A stretch of DNA of 64,000 nt from Porodaedalea pini (GCA_002794775.1 NBAY01000077.1:1-64000), one strand, 5' to 3'; positions 1-11,138 are shown, numbered from the stretch's first letter. Notes: a model not told the origin generated them from the sequence alone. Numbers and translations: made by a program.

Positions 1-506
1 GTGCACACCGGCGGCAGCGAAACCCACCTGTGCCCCAGCGACCTCCAGTGATACGTTCATACTCAGCAATTTCGAGGAAAGCGTGGAAGAGCCATGGAGA
101 ATCTTCTGCACGAGGCGTGCCTGCACCTTGCCATGGAGCGTTTGCAATTGAAGATAGTTCGCGGAGCACAGGGTAGCGACAGCGGTGTCCAAGTCATATG
201 AATGGTTGCTGAAGCTGAGCGTGCCGGTGTATAAGTATCCTAAGGTAAAGTGCAGTGCTGGAGGAGTGAAGGGAGGCGAGGGAAGGCGAAGGGTCGTGAG
301 CTCGCTGGGGGCACAATAGGTGCTGGGCGGAACGAGAAATAGCGCGCTTGGAAACTGGTAGTGCATGAACATAAACGATAGCTAGCAACTATTAGTCTCA
401 AGGACAGATGGTAGGTTCTGCGCTCGTGCTCACCTTTATATTCCCAAACCTTCGAGTCCGCGTTGCTGCCTTTGTTCATCGTTCGCAATTCCAACACCGA
501 CTGCAT
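1..506 (-). pseudogene. Partial second copy of BTB-domain gene, internally deleted
   Basis: Bases 1-303 align without large gaps to 44052-44363, and 317-506 align to about 44897-45063. This is therefore a second copy of the BTB-domain gene described at 42127-45063, reading on the minus strand and cut by the window edge. Relative to that copy, about 535 bp are missing between the two blocks, which removes the start of the BTB domain. Translation starts at 506 in the same N-terminal context (MNKGSNADSKVWEYK against MDEGSNADSEVWGHK) and then runs through the retained first intron (donor GTGAGCACGAGCG). The product cannot be functional. The identification rests on nucleotide similarity within the window. 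Confidence 0.8.
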
Positions 507-640
507 CCTTGAAACCTCCTAGTTGCGAAGGCCTTCTCAATTGTGACTGCGTCTGAGCTTTTGGAGCGGCAGGAGCTGGCGACTGAGAACGAGGTGAAGA
601 CACTGCGGATGTGGCTTGAGGAGGGCCCTTGGCCTAAGCA
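507..640. other. Unrecognised segment between two duplicated blocks
   Basis: This stretch has no counterpart at the equivalent place near 45064-45321, although the sequence resumes similarity on both sides. It reads open on the plus strand from about 543 (ELLERQELATENEVKTLRMW and onward) and could be a captured exon fragment. I do not recognise the protein. Confidence 0.3.
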
Positions 641-1052
641 GACTTATGAGGGAGCGAAGCGAGTGTCTTTGCTGCCTCCCGCTGAGCTGGAGATCACATG
701 TTGGCACTGTCGTCAACTCTGCTTTCGACCGATTTTTAATTCAACCAGGTCACTTTATTTTACCAAAAATACATAGACAGATATCGAATTGTCTGAAGTT
801 TTTTTACATGCTTCAAGCTTGCGATTTGGATGGTTGAATAAAATTAAATATGCCAATGAAGAAAGTGAGCACTGTACAGCCACAAAAGCTGTGAGTCGGT
901 CCATAGCCACAGCTCAATTTAGTAGAAAAGGGGTCCAAAATTAACATATATGGTATGCCATCAGCTTATAAAAGCTGACAAAAACCCGAATTGGGGACTT
1001 TATCTTTGCCCACAACAAAAGACGATACTTCGTAAACTCAGTAATCGTAACA
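641..1052. repeat. Duplicated non-coding block, copy 1 (partner 45322-45752)
   Basis: Roughly 410 bp align to 45322-45752 with about 90% identity by eye. Similarity stops abruptly after GTAAACTCAGTAATCGTAACA in both copies (1032-1052 and 45732-45752). The right-hand neighbours then differ completely: an AT-hook gene here, a chromovirus gag fragment there. No coding capacity was recognised. The common end could be the terminus of a mobile element. Confidence 0.7.
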
Positions 1053-1105
1053 CTACTGTCGGCTTAGCTTTTGCCAGAGTCTTTTTGCCCCATTTGCCCT
1101 GCACG

Positions 1106-2138
1106 TTAGAATCCTATCCAGCCAGAATATCTGAGTTGAAATAGCTGGCGATGAAACACAATTGAATAAACCTCTGGGAGATCTCTGATGATGATCTTTG
1201 AATCACTTTTGGTTTTCATCTTTTTAGCCACTTGCTCCTTGCGGTGTTTGCGGACCTCTGCGAAGACCTTATCCAATGTACTCTGATTATCTAGATACTC
1301 CGGAAGGTATTTGTTTGGGCCTTCTTTGATACACCATGGGCCCTCAACTCCAAGACGCATGATGATGCAGGAGCCCCCTCTCACCTTTACAACCTCAACC
1401 AACAAATCATTTAATAGCATGTCAGAGCACAAGATCAGCTCCTGTCTGCCAATGCCGTCCGAAACCAAGACCTTTACTTCAATCACGTCTCTGTCTGCCC
1501 TGTCTGTGGCTGGTGTTGACGTAACCATCCCTCGTGCCTTGGCTGTTCCAAGGGAAGGAATACTCCAGTTGGCAGGGCCATCTGATATACATGTAAGACC
1601 ATGTTTATGATGTAAAAATATCTCTTACCCGGCGAAAAAAAGCTGCCATCGGATGGGAAGTCAGGAACTTCCTCATAAGTTCTGTCTAACTGTAGAGTTT
1701 CATCAGCAGGGCCATTATAACCCCCGGCTTGTGCCACATCAAGGACTGAGATTTCTGCTACAGCAGCTGGATTGACATTGATGTCATTGTCATCATCATC
1801 ATCGTTGCTGTTGTAATCCTGTTTGCAACAGTTTCAAAGGAAGAGAGTAAAAGCAGAATGTCAGTACAAGTAAGCATAGATTCTCAAGACATCCAAGTCA
1901 CCTTTCTGGCATGCTTTTTCTGCAGCCTCCTGGTCAGTTTAGCATTTGAATTGAAAGGCGTTCGAGGTGCAGGGGTTTGTGGGGACTTGCAAATGGCTAG
2001 TTTTGCTTTGGGGCTTGTGGCTGCTTCTGTGATCTTTCTTGGTCGGCCATGGGGACGCTTGGGTGCATTTTTGATAGTCTTGGCTTCCTCAGCCGCTTTG
2101 GCCTTTTTGGAGGGGATTTTGGTACATTGAGGAGGCAT
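1106..2138 (-). CDS. Uncharacterised AT-hook protein, three exons
   Basis: A spliced model joins exon 2138-1902, exon 1818-1629 and exon 1581-1106, giving about 300 aa in one frame. Intron 1 (1901-1819) has a GTGACT donor and a CAG acceptor. Intron 2 (1628-1582) has a GTAAGA donor and a TATATCAG acceptor and splits an Asp codon. The N-terminus is Lys/Pro-rich with an AT-hook core (RPHGRPRKI, residues 28-36), which in known proteins binds the minor groove of AT-rich DNA. The middle is acidic (NDDDDDND). I recognise no fold in the C-terminal 150 residues. It faces away from the coiled-coil gene at 8828. Before chromovirus 1 inserted, the two start codons were about 300 bp apart, which suggests a shared divergent promoter. 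No stop interrupts the spliced frame. Function unknown; nuclear location inferred. Confidence 0.6.
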
Positions 2139-2346
2139 AAGAGAAAAAAATCCACGTGGAAAAGTGAATATGCAATGCTTAGATTATGGCATTTGGCTAG
2201 TGCTCTGGGTGTATAAGGTCAGAAACTGTAAAAGGCAAGTCCTAGCACACTTCTTCATCCCAGCTGTACAGTAAGGTGTTGGGGGCCCACCAGATAGAGA
2301 TCAGTCCACATGACAATAGCTGAAATATATGTAAGCTCACATCCAC

Positions 2347-2351
2347 CCTGT
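2347..2351. repeat. Target-site duplication CCTGT, left
   Basis: CCTGT directly precedes the 5' LTR of chromovirus 1 and is repeated directly after its 3' LTR at 8742-8746. A 5-bp duplication is usual for Ty3 integrases. Confidence 0.95.
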
Positions 2352-2837
2352 TGTTAGGACTTGAACTTTTACCTTTTCTTTTATTTTCCCTTTTACCATT
2401 TCCTTTCTTTTAACCACTCCTTTCCATTATATTTAACCTTCATTCATAATCATTTCCCATTCTTATGTCATACACGATCATTCCCACACTCACTTAGTAT
2501 GACCCAACCTTCATTCATTCTATTCCTAGTTATGTAAACTATACAGTACTTAGATAATACAATCCCACAGACAATGCTATATAGAGGAAGGTGGAATTGC
2601 AGAAGCCCCCTGTTCTGCTTTTCCTCTTACCTCTACGTCATCCAGGTGAGAACCACCCCCCTTGTATTAGTTAGACTTGTATTAATCCTCTTACCTCTAT
2701 GTCATCCAGTCTGAGAAAACCTGCTGCCTGAACTTCGCATTCGAGATACAGCCCATCCCAGATAACATCCACATCACTGTCAGGTGCCGCACATTGAGGT
2801 TGCCTAGTCTGAGTTCCACCCAGACTTCTGCCTAACA
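2352..2837 (+). repeat. 5' LTR of chromovirus 1
   Basis: 486 bp, TGTTAG...CTAACA. A TATATA box lies at 2578-2583. GTTCTGCTTTT at 2612-2622, 34 bp downstream of the box, is the likely transcription start and is complementary to the primer site just behind the LTR. Compared with the 3' LTR, all 14 substitutions fall in CpG or inferred ancestral CpG sites. Confidence 0.95.
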
Positions 2838-2838
2838 T

Positions 2839-2849
2839 AAAAGCAGAAC
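2839..2849 (+). promoter_or_regulatory. Self-priming site of chromovirus 1
   Basis: AAAAGCAGAAC, one base after the LTR, is the exact reverse complement of GTTCTGCTTTT at 2612-2622 inside the LTR. Tf1 and sushi elements prime reverse transcription from the folded 5' end of their own mRNA rather than from a tRNA. The layout here fits that mechanism. Confidence 0.75.
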
Positions 2850-3236
2850 CCCACCCAGGCTCATCCCCAGTGTACGTCTTCACTGTCGACTCGCCTTCAC
2901 TCAGTCTAGAGGAGCGCTCCCCTCGACGGACTTGATGTGTAAACCCCCTAAACGACAACCCTCAACCCTGCCCGGACGTTTTCGAATGTTCGTGTATTAT
3001 GTAAACTTCACAAACCGACTTTTCCCGACCCTGGCTCTCCGCATCTCCCTTTGGTGGAGGAGCCACTTAACCTGGATGTGGGTGACGTTATGTGTACAGT
3101 CGTCGACGTTGTTGTCGATTGTTATCACTGCCGCGTCCTTCCGTCTCATCATTAACTTCGCCGATGAACCCGTCCAACGTTGGTGTAACCCTGGATCAAA
3201 CATGCAACCCATCCCTGTTCCTCCACTGTCGTCAAG

Positions 3237-4628
3237 ATAGATCTCACCGATGAACAGCAATGGGCCCTTCCTGCATCGGCACGTTGGAATCCAGACCAAG
3301 CAGGCTATGTCGCGACCAACAACAGCAGCGTTGTACACGATATCTGGTGGAGTGACGTCCAGCACAGCTGGTATTCATCAGACGAACAAGGAAGGAGAGC
3401 AAGGTGGCCCCTGGCTGCTCCATCATCACCAGCACCATCAACGTCCACAGTCCTTCTGCCTCTGACTCCAGGCCCTTACCGTGAGACTCGTAGAGACCCT
3501 TCACCGCCAACCCCCCCTGAACCTTCAACGCCCACACCCGAACCCACAATGTCGACAGGGGGCTTCACCCAGCAGCAGATGGAGCAGATCGCAGTGATCG
3601 TTGCAGGTGCCTTCGCCCATCAGGCGAACAACGCCCCGGTACCGGTTGCAGCAGCTAATCCCCCAACCCCCAACATCAACATCGCCTGGCCATGTGAATT
3701 CACTGGTGGCAACGACTACCTGGACTTCAAATGTGAGGTCCTCCTCTTTGTCTCGGCAAACCCGAGCCGGTACCCGACATCCGAGAGCAAGATCTATGTT
3801 GCTCTCTCCTACCTAAAAGGGGGCAATGCAGTGACATGGGCGCAAAATTATGTGGAGGAGTCAATGACAGCGGGAATCATGACCTTCACTGACAGTTGGA
3901 CAAGGTTCCAAGAGTGCCTAGACGCCTCGTTCGATGACCCGAACTGGAAGGAAAAAGCACTAGCGGAATTCCGAACCAAGGTTTAGAAGGACCTCACCGC
4001 CGATGAGTTTTTCCAGAAGCTCAATGTCGTCATCACGAGAGCAGGACTGACGGACAACAGCATCATCTGCAACCGTCTAAAGCGTGCGATGAACATCGAG
4101 GTGGTCCGAGGGGTGTTGAGGTCGACACCGGTCCTGACGACGTACGATGACTGGAAGAAGAAGGCCATCAAGATCGATTGTGGTGAACAACAGATCCGCA
4201 CGATACAACGAGGTCGTGCATTCCCACTTCTGCCATGCCAGCAACAACAGGCACCCCCGGCTCATCGACAGATCCCAGCCCCCCACGTTGACAAATGTGA
4301 CATGATGGGCATTACTTTTGGAGGTGCTGGCCAGCCGATGGACGTCTCAATGAACGAGGCCCAATGGAGGAGGGCATGCTGGATCTGTGGTAAACTTGGC
4401 CACTTCAAGGACACATGCCCACAAGGGAGGACGATCGTGCAGCATATGCTGCAGATGATGGCACCCGGCAAACGTCGCCTCCTCGCTGATGAGCTAGGTG
4501 CAATGAAGGAATCGGCCTTCGAGGAAGTCGTAGACACTCGAAAGATGACGGTGGAGGACTATGTGGAGGAAGAAGGCGATGACAAAGAGGTTGTTGACTC
4601 GCAGGGTTTTGCAAGTGGTCAGGCGTAG
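3237..4628 (+). pseudogene. Gag of chromovirus 1, interrupted
   Basis: The frame can be read back to at least 3237 (IDLTDEQQWAL). The Met-initiated open part runs 3549-3986. A TAG at 3984-3986 (after EFRTKV, Gln in related copies) breaks it, and the frame continues 3987-4628. The capsid-like region (EFTGGNDYLDFK to LDASFDDPN) is followed by a CCHC zinc knuckle C-x2-C-x4-H-x4-C (CWICGKLGHFKDTC, near 4378-4419), which binds the genomic RNA. It aligns closely with the intact gag of chromovirus 2 (15229-16551). The pol frame starts in the -1 frame just past the stop at 4626-4628. Confidence 0.9.
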
Positions 4629-7600
4629 CCATCGGGGCAACTGACCGGGAAGAGCAAGGGGTTTTGGATTCGGACTTGATAAAATATAGTCAACCGTCTG
4701 TACAATACTTAGATGCAAACGACATCAATGACTTTCCCGATTATGAAGCCCCCACCGATGTGAACAAGAATGAGGAGTATGAACAGCTGTTCATGAGAGG
4801 AACTGGTGGACGCCAGCTGGACCTTCTCCTGAACGTCGGACACAGCGTAGTGGGTGAAGTGAGGGAGGTGGATGCGCACGCCCTCGTAGATTCGTGGTGC
4901 ACAGGGTCGTGCATCGACGTAAGGTTCATCAAAAGGTACGGGTTAGAGACGAAACATTATATCCAACCCCTTGTGGTGCTCAATGCCGACAGTACGCACA
5001 ATGAGGCCGGGTTGATCGAGAAGTACGTCGATGTTGAACTTACAATCGGCCACCATACGGAACAGATCGTCCTTGCAGTAACCTCACTGGCATTGTCTAA
5101 CATATTCCTAGGGTACGACTGGCTTTGATGTTACAATCCTGAGGTCGACTGGAAGACGGGTACGCTTGACTTCACCCGCTGTCCAAGCAAATGTGCGGTC
5201 AAGAGGGTTATGGAAGAAGACATGCGGAGGGTGGAAAAGGCCATGGAAGAGATGAGGAGGGTGAGAGAGGTGCGAATGGACAAGACGTCCTGGCCCACAT
5301 ATCTCGACAACTACACTGACATCTTCAGTGAGAAAGGCTTTGAAAAGCTGCCAGAACATTGACCCTGGGACCACGTCATCGACTTGAAACCCAACTTCAA
5401 ACCTAGCGATTGCAAGATCTATCCGCTCACACCAACTGAGCAACAATCGCTAAAGGACTTCCTCGACGAGAACTTGAAGTCTGGTCGTATCCGATGATCA
5501 ATATCGCCCATGGCATCGCCCTTCTTCTTCATCAAGAAGGCCAACAAGTCGCTACGCCCGATCCAGGATTACCGTAAACTCAATGACAGTACAATCAAGA
5601 ACAAGTATCCCCTCCCTCTCATCGACGAACTTGTCGACAAGGTCAAGAAAGTGAAGTACATCACTAAGCTTGACCTTCACTGGGGATACTACAACATCCA
5701 GATCCGCGAAGGCGATGAGTGGAAGGCAGCCTTTTGCATGAATATGGGTCTCTTTGAACCAACGGTCATGTTCTTTGGTCTTTTCAACGCACCAGCAATG
5801 TTCCAAGCCTTCATCAACCACATCTTCAAGGGACTAATCTATGATAACCTGATCATCATCTATCTTGATGACATCCTCATTCTTTCACAAACTCTTGAGG
5901 AACATATCGAGACGTCGAGGCACGTCCTTCAGATCTTGCGAGAGAACGGCCTGTACCTGAAGCCAGAAAAATGCGAGTTCAACGCTAAGACCATGAAATA
6001 CCTCGGACACATCATTGGCAATGGTGAAATCAGGGCTGATCCAGTGAAGACAGAGGCGATCGCAGACTGGCCAGTCCCACGAAACCTCAAACAGCTGCAA
6101 CAATTCCTCAGCATGGGCAACTGGCTGCGACAATTCATCAAGGACTACAGCAAGGTAGTCCATCCACTGATGTCGCTGACAGGCAAGAAGGACTGGGTAT
6201 GGGAGACCGAACAGCAGGAAGTGTTCGAGGAGTTGAGATGATGTCTCTGCTCACCTCCAGTCCTGGCCATCGCAAACGATGAGGGCCCTTTCCGCATTGA
6301 AGCAGACTCATCAAACTTCGCTCTTGGAGGAGTGTTGTTGCAGAAGCAGGAAGGCAAGTGGAGGGTAGTCGCCTACAGGTCAGAAGCACTCCTGCCGGCG
6401 GAATGAAACTATGAGATCTACAACAAGGAGATGCTTGCGATCATTTCGGCACTCAAGGAGTGGAGGCAATACCTCCTCAGTGCCCATCACCCTATCGAGA
6501 TCTGGTCTGATCATGCCAACCTCACCTACTTCAGGTCGGCACAAAAGCTGAGCTATTGACAAGCTCGCTGGTGGACAGAGCTCGAAGAATTCGACTTCCA
6601 CCTCGAGCACAAGTCGGGGAAGATGATGGGCAAGGCAGACTTACTGTTGTGTAAGGCAGGCTACGACGAGGGCAAGGATGACAATGATGGCATTGTGTTC
6701 ATCAAGGAGAAGTGGCTGAATCGTGGAGTGGTGAGGACATTGCGTGATGAGGTGTTGGACAGAGTGGGTGAAGCGCAGAGGGCACAACACGAGTCGGAGA
6801 GGCTGACAGGGATGACAGAGGTCGATGGGTTATGGTGGATGAGAGGCAAGGTGTACGTGCCGTCGTCAATAAAGGAGGCCATATTGCGGGAATGTCACGA
6901 CTTGGTACTGGCTGGACACCCAGGAGCATCGAAAATGGTGGAGCTCATCCATCGAGACTTCTGGTGGACATTGATGTTCTCCAACATCCGAGCGTATGTC
7001 CAAGGGTGTGATCGCTGTCAGTGAACAAAGGCTCTGAGGGCGTTGAAGTCAAGGCCACTCCACCCAAATGCAATCCCTGAAGGCCCCTGGGAAATCATCA
7101 CAGTCGATCTCATCGGAGAGCTCCCGGACTCCAAGGGGCACAACGCGATCTGCGTCTTCATTGATAGGTTCTCGAAACAGATGCACGCAGTCCTGACGAT
7201 GACAAAGTTGTCGGCGGAAGGCATGGCTCAGCTGTACTGCAACCACGTCTTCTGCCTCCACGGCTTGCCAAAAAAGATCATCCATGACCGAGGCATGCAG
7301 TTCGATGTGTCGATGATGAAGGAACTGTACAAACTCCTACACATCGAAGGCAACCCATTGATGGCGTATCACCCACAGACCGATGGTCAAACGGAATGCG
7401 TTAACCAGGAGCTCGAACAGTACCTTCGACTCTTCGTTAACCATCGTCAATCGGACTGGAAGGATTGGCTCCCTCTTGCGGAGTTCGCATACAACAACCA
7501 CGAACACTCAGCAATGAAAATGTCCCCCTTCTATGCGAACACAGGATGTCACCCCTTGAGCTTTGACACAACACGAACCTCGTCTGCCAACATCTCGGCA

Positions 7601-8253
7601 GAAGAATTTGCAAAGCATATCAAGGAGACTCATCGCGTTGCAAAGGACAACTTGGTCAAGGCGGCGGATGACATGAAGCGCTACCATGACCAGACAGCAG
7701 GGACTTCGGTGGAGTACAAGGCTGGAGACAAGGTTTTCCTCGACGGATGCAAACATCAGCACAGATTCACCGATGAAGAAACTCACTGACAAATGGTATG
7801 GTCCCTTCAAGATCATTGACAAGGTGGGAGCTAGTGCATACAAACTCAGGCTCCCCAAGTGATGGAAAAAGGTCCACCCGGTCTTCAACGAGGCCCTGCT
7901 AAAGCCCACCATCGAACCATCCTTCGAGAGCCAGAAACAACCAGCACCGCCGCCGCCTGACATTGTCGACAATGAGGAGGAGTACGAGATCGAGGAAGTT
8001 CTAGACTCGCGTCTGCACCGAGGGAAGCTACAGTACCTTGTCAAGTGGGTTGGCTACAACGAACTGACTTGGCAGCCCGAGATGGACTTTGGTGAAAACG
8101 CAAAGGAGGCGATCGCTGAATTCTATCGAAAACACCCCAGCACCCCTTGAAAACTCGACATTCCTCGCCAACGACTTCGCCCACACTTCGTCAACACCGA
8201 ACCAGACGACCTCGATCTTGGTTGGTCAGGACGCCCAACCTTGAAGGGGGGGT
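4629..8253 (+). pseudogene. Pol of chromovirus 1 (PR-RT-RNaseH-IN-chromodomain), degenerate
   Basis: Protease spans about 4664-5128, where the active-site triad reads D-S-W in place of D-S-G (near 4888). Reverse transcriptase runs about 5510-6240 with YLDD intact (near 5861). Then come RNase H, an integrase HHCC zinc-binding region (HDLVLAGHPG to CDRCQ, 6896-7020), an integrase core (VDLIGE, IHDRG, QTECVNQE; about 7100-7400) and a chromodomain (EEYEIEEVLDSRLHRGKLQY, 7978-8140). In-frame stops include TGA at about 5126, 5360, 5496, 6239, 6404, 6557, 7021, 7860 and 8149, most where Arg CGA is expected. The stretch 6044-6794 is almost identical to chromovirus 3, including its stops. The protein could not be made. 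Confidence 0.9.
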
Positions 8254-8255
8254 AA

Positions 8256-8741
8256 TGTTAGGACTCGAACTTTTACCTTTTCTTTTATTTTCCCTTTTAC
8301 CATTTCCTTTCTTTTAACTGCTCCTTTCCATTATATTTAACCTTTGTTCATAATCATTTCCCATTCTTATGTCATACATGATCATTCCCACACTCACTTA
8401 GTATGACCCAACCTTCATTCATTCTATTCCTAGTTATGTAAACTATACAGTACTTAGATAATACAATCCCACAGACAATGCTATATAGAGGAAGGTGGAA
8501 TTGCAGAAGCCCCCTGTTCTGCTTTTCCTCTTACCTCTACGTCATCCAGGTGAGAACCACCCCCCTTGTATTAGTTAGACTTGTATTAATCCTCTTACCT
8601 CTATGTCGTCCAGTCTGAGAAAACCTGCTGCCTGAACTTCACATTTGAGATACAGCCCATCCCAGATAACGTCCGCATCACTGTCAGGTGCCGCACGTTG
8701 AGGTTGCCTAGTCTGAGTTCCACCCAGACTTCCACCTAACA
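8256..8741 (+). repeat. 3' LTR of chromovirus 1
   Basis: 486 bp, same length as the 5' LTR with no indels between them. Preceded by the polypurine tract (AAGGGGGGG) and TAA. Followed by the target duplication CCTGT at 8742-8746. Confidence 0.95.
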
Positions 8742-8746
8742 CCTGT
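8742..8746. repeat. Target-site duplication CCTGT, right
   Basis: Matches 2347-2351 exactly and marks the insertion site of chromovirus 1. Confidence 0.95.
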
Positions 8747-8827
8747 CCTCTCATATCACTCATGCCATGCAGTTGTGTTGTCTCGGACATATCCCCTTGT
8801 TGCACCACACTAGATCTCGATCACAAC

Positions 8828-9789
8828 ATGGAGAGCCATAAGGAGGAAGAGGACCAGCTAAGTAGCAGCACAAGTGGGTCAGTGTCCCTTGATCTCTTTG
8901 AATCGTTAACATCAGACAGTAAGTCAGAGCAAGTCGCTTTCTTTTTTTACCCCTTTCAATTTATCTTTGGTTTGCAGCTTCTGCAGGGATCTTTTTCCAG
9001 ATGATGGCAAAGACGGCAGCAGCTGAAGCCGCCTCATCAAAAGAAAAAGGCAAATCCTTAGAAATCCAACACGAGAAAGAGACCCACATGGGACAGTGGC
9101 TGACAGCAGGGAGGAAGCAAAAGCAGGGTATGAAAACATGGCGAGAGGAGTTATCTGCACAGATTGATGAGAAGATTGCACTGAAAGTTGCAGAAGAAGT
9201 GGAGCAGCAGCAGGCAGAATGGGAGCAGCAGCAGGCAGAATGGGAGTGGCACCAGGCGGAGAGCCTTACGGAAGTCGATTGAAAGCTAGACTATGTTCAG
9301 TCTTCAGTGGACATTAAGCAAGAATTGCATGATGCAAGAGCTGTTGCAATGCAAAATCATATCCATGTGCTGGAGCGAGCTCTTATATTGAATGTAAGCA
9401 GGTCCCTATTTTGGCCATTGATAAGCAAACTTACTGGGATTAATTTTACCATCAGTCAGTGGAGGTGCATAATGCTATACTGGGCCAACACCTCCTCGAC
9501 TATGGGCGCTGTCATTTCTATGATGGAATGTATTTTTTCCTCAATGACTACCTATGATACTGGTATAGCCCTCTCCACACTTCCATATTCAATGTACCAG
9601 CCAAAGAGAGTATTGTCTTGCCGAGCTCCTGTGTGTCAGTTGTGTCTGCTAGCAACACCCCGACCTCAGAATACACACAGCTTCCAGTAGAGCAGGGGTC
9701 AGAGTTGTTGGTGTTGATTAAAAAGAAAGCTTTGAGACAGGCAAAGGCAAAGGCGAGAGATGAGGCAAATGTGCTTGTGAAGGAGGCTG
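8828..9789 (+). pseudogene. Uncharacterised coiled-coil protein gene, stop-containing and LTR-truncated
   Basis: The gene starts MESHKEEEDQ at 8828. Introns at 8919-8977 (GTAAGTC...TTTGCAG) and 9394-9455 (GTAAGCA...CATCAG) restore one frame. The product is rich in Gln, Glu and Lys, with a direct repeat (EQQQAEW) and heptad-like spacing, so a coiled coil is likely. TGA at 9280-9282 and 9555-9557 interrupt the frame, and both could derive from CGA. At 9790 the family B LTR begins and supplies the apparent stop codon (GTG TAG). The true C-terminus is therefore lost. It is divergent from the AT-hook gene at 1106-2138. Function unknown. Confidence 0.6.
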
Positions 9790-10627
9790 TGTAGCGATTA
9801 ACCATCGCCTATGAGCTGGCTGAGTCTTTCTCCCTTCACTTACACTACTCCTTTGACTCCCTTTACCGGCCACCAAACATTACCATTTATTCATTCATAA
9901 TCAGCGGATGACTCTTTATTATAATTCTTGGTATGGATGCAATCGGACAGACAGATGTCATACGAACTCGATCAGCACATGGATGAATGACTCTTGTGGG
10001 CACAGGTAGAAGGAATTAGGCGAGTAGGACAAGGACATTGGATACGGGTGTGCAGTGGTGGGAGACGAGAGAGCAGGTTGGGCACTACAACATCATTCCA
10101 CGACGATTGGCTGCGTGATGTGCACAGGCTGATCACCAACTCACCTTCACATCTGTTCACACAGACTCAGCCAAGTCTTGCACCACTTTCTCTGCTTCAG
10201 TTTAGTATAAATTTGTGGTAGTTTGTAGAGAGACATAGAGATAGAGATAGGGAGATATGAGACAAGTACAGAGACAGACAGTCCCCTCTCCACCTCTAGA
10301 CCACAATCTACTACATGCATTACTACGCACTACTCACCCGACTCTCATTCTGAAAACAGTATACACTGACTCTGTCACCGACTCTCAGAACTCCATCACC
10401 CAATCACTGAACGCCCTTGGCTGCTGCCACAAGTGCTGATTCTACCTGCCCGAGTCTCAGTCCAACTGGAATCCCGCAGGTATCTGTATCACTGAGTCTT
10501 CATATCTCAAACCTTGCTCTACTTAGGTTGTCCCTCTCGGTATACTGAGTCACCGCAGTCCCCCTTGGGTCGATCATGAGCTGTAGCCCAAATCACCCTT
10601 TGGATTAGAAGAGTCTGCACCCCTACA
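9790..10627 (+). repeat. Probable 5' LTR of long gypsy element, family B
   Basis: Begins TGTAGCG and ends CCCTACA, a TGTAG/CTACA inverted terminus, just before the primer site TGGAGCCCACCG. A TATAAAT box is at about 10205. The left boundary is inferred from the TG start, the short inverted repeat and the abrupt end of the coiled-coil reading frame. The matching 3' LTR is not in the window. No gene is seen inside. Confidence 0.6.
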
Positions 10628-10630
10628 CAT

Positions 10631-10642
10631 TGGAGCCCACCG
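10631..10642 (+). promoter_or_regulatory. Primer-binding site, family B
   Basis: TGGAGCCCACCG. The same 12 bases follow the LTR at 59907 and, with one change (TGGAGCCCACTG), the giant element LTR on the minus strand at 31416-31427. A conserved site directly behind three unrelated LTRs is the expected place for tRNA priming. I cannot name the tRNA. Confidence 0.7.
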
Positions 10643-11138
10643 TGAGGGGGACAAGGTGCCTTGCCTAAGTATCAGGTCAATGTCTGAAGCTCCTCGGTGC
10701 TCTATGTGCATACAAGCAAAGGTTCAGGAAGAACCAAGCAACCCACCACTACCACCCAGAGGATGAGGCCGAGGAAGACCAAGAAGATGTCCACTGACCA
10801 CAGCCACCCCTCAGATCTTACACGCTCCCAGAGAAGCATCCTCATCACCATTTTGCTGATCGGGAACCACCAACCCAGAAAACACACTTCAGGACACCAA
10901 GCAACAACAGCCACCCTCAGTAACCAAACCAGGACTCACACAAGAACGAGGACAACCAGTCGAACCTAGAAGGATCCTACCTGATCTCATCGAAACACTG
11001 ATATCACTTTGTATCCCAGGAAGCTTCATAACTGGCAACAGGTCGCATTTCAGCATCACCAGTACACCACTCAGTCAGCAGATTCAAAGACCCAGGGGAA
11101 CACCCAAAAGCGAGGAAAGGAACCCAGGCCTTGAAGGA

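Larger units (their letters stand above)
2352..8741 (+). mobile_element. Chromovirus 1, complete Ty3/gypsy element, degenerate
   Basis: A full-length 6390-bp element with two 486-bp LTRs beginning TGTTAG and ending CCTAACA, a 5-bp target duplication, a self-complementary primer site, gag, a pol in the -1 frame (protease, reverse transcriptase, RNase H, integrase) with a C-terminal chromodomain, and a polypurine tract at 8243-8252. The chromodomain and self-priming site place it in the Tf1/sushi group of chromoviruses. It carries many nonsense codons, most of them TGA where CGA is expected, so it is dead. It sits in the intergenic space between the AT-hook gene and the coiled-coil gene. Confidence 0.95.

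Noticed and set aside
1858..2130. Plus-strand hydrophobic open frame resembling a membrane protein
   Set aside because: It lies opposite the first exon and first intron of the AT-hook gene. The Leu/Val richness is the complement of Lys/Glu/Ala codons.
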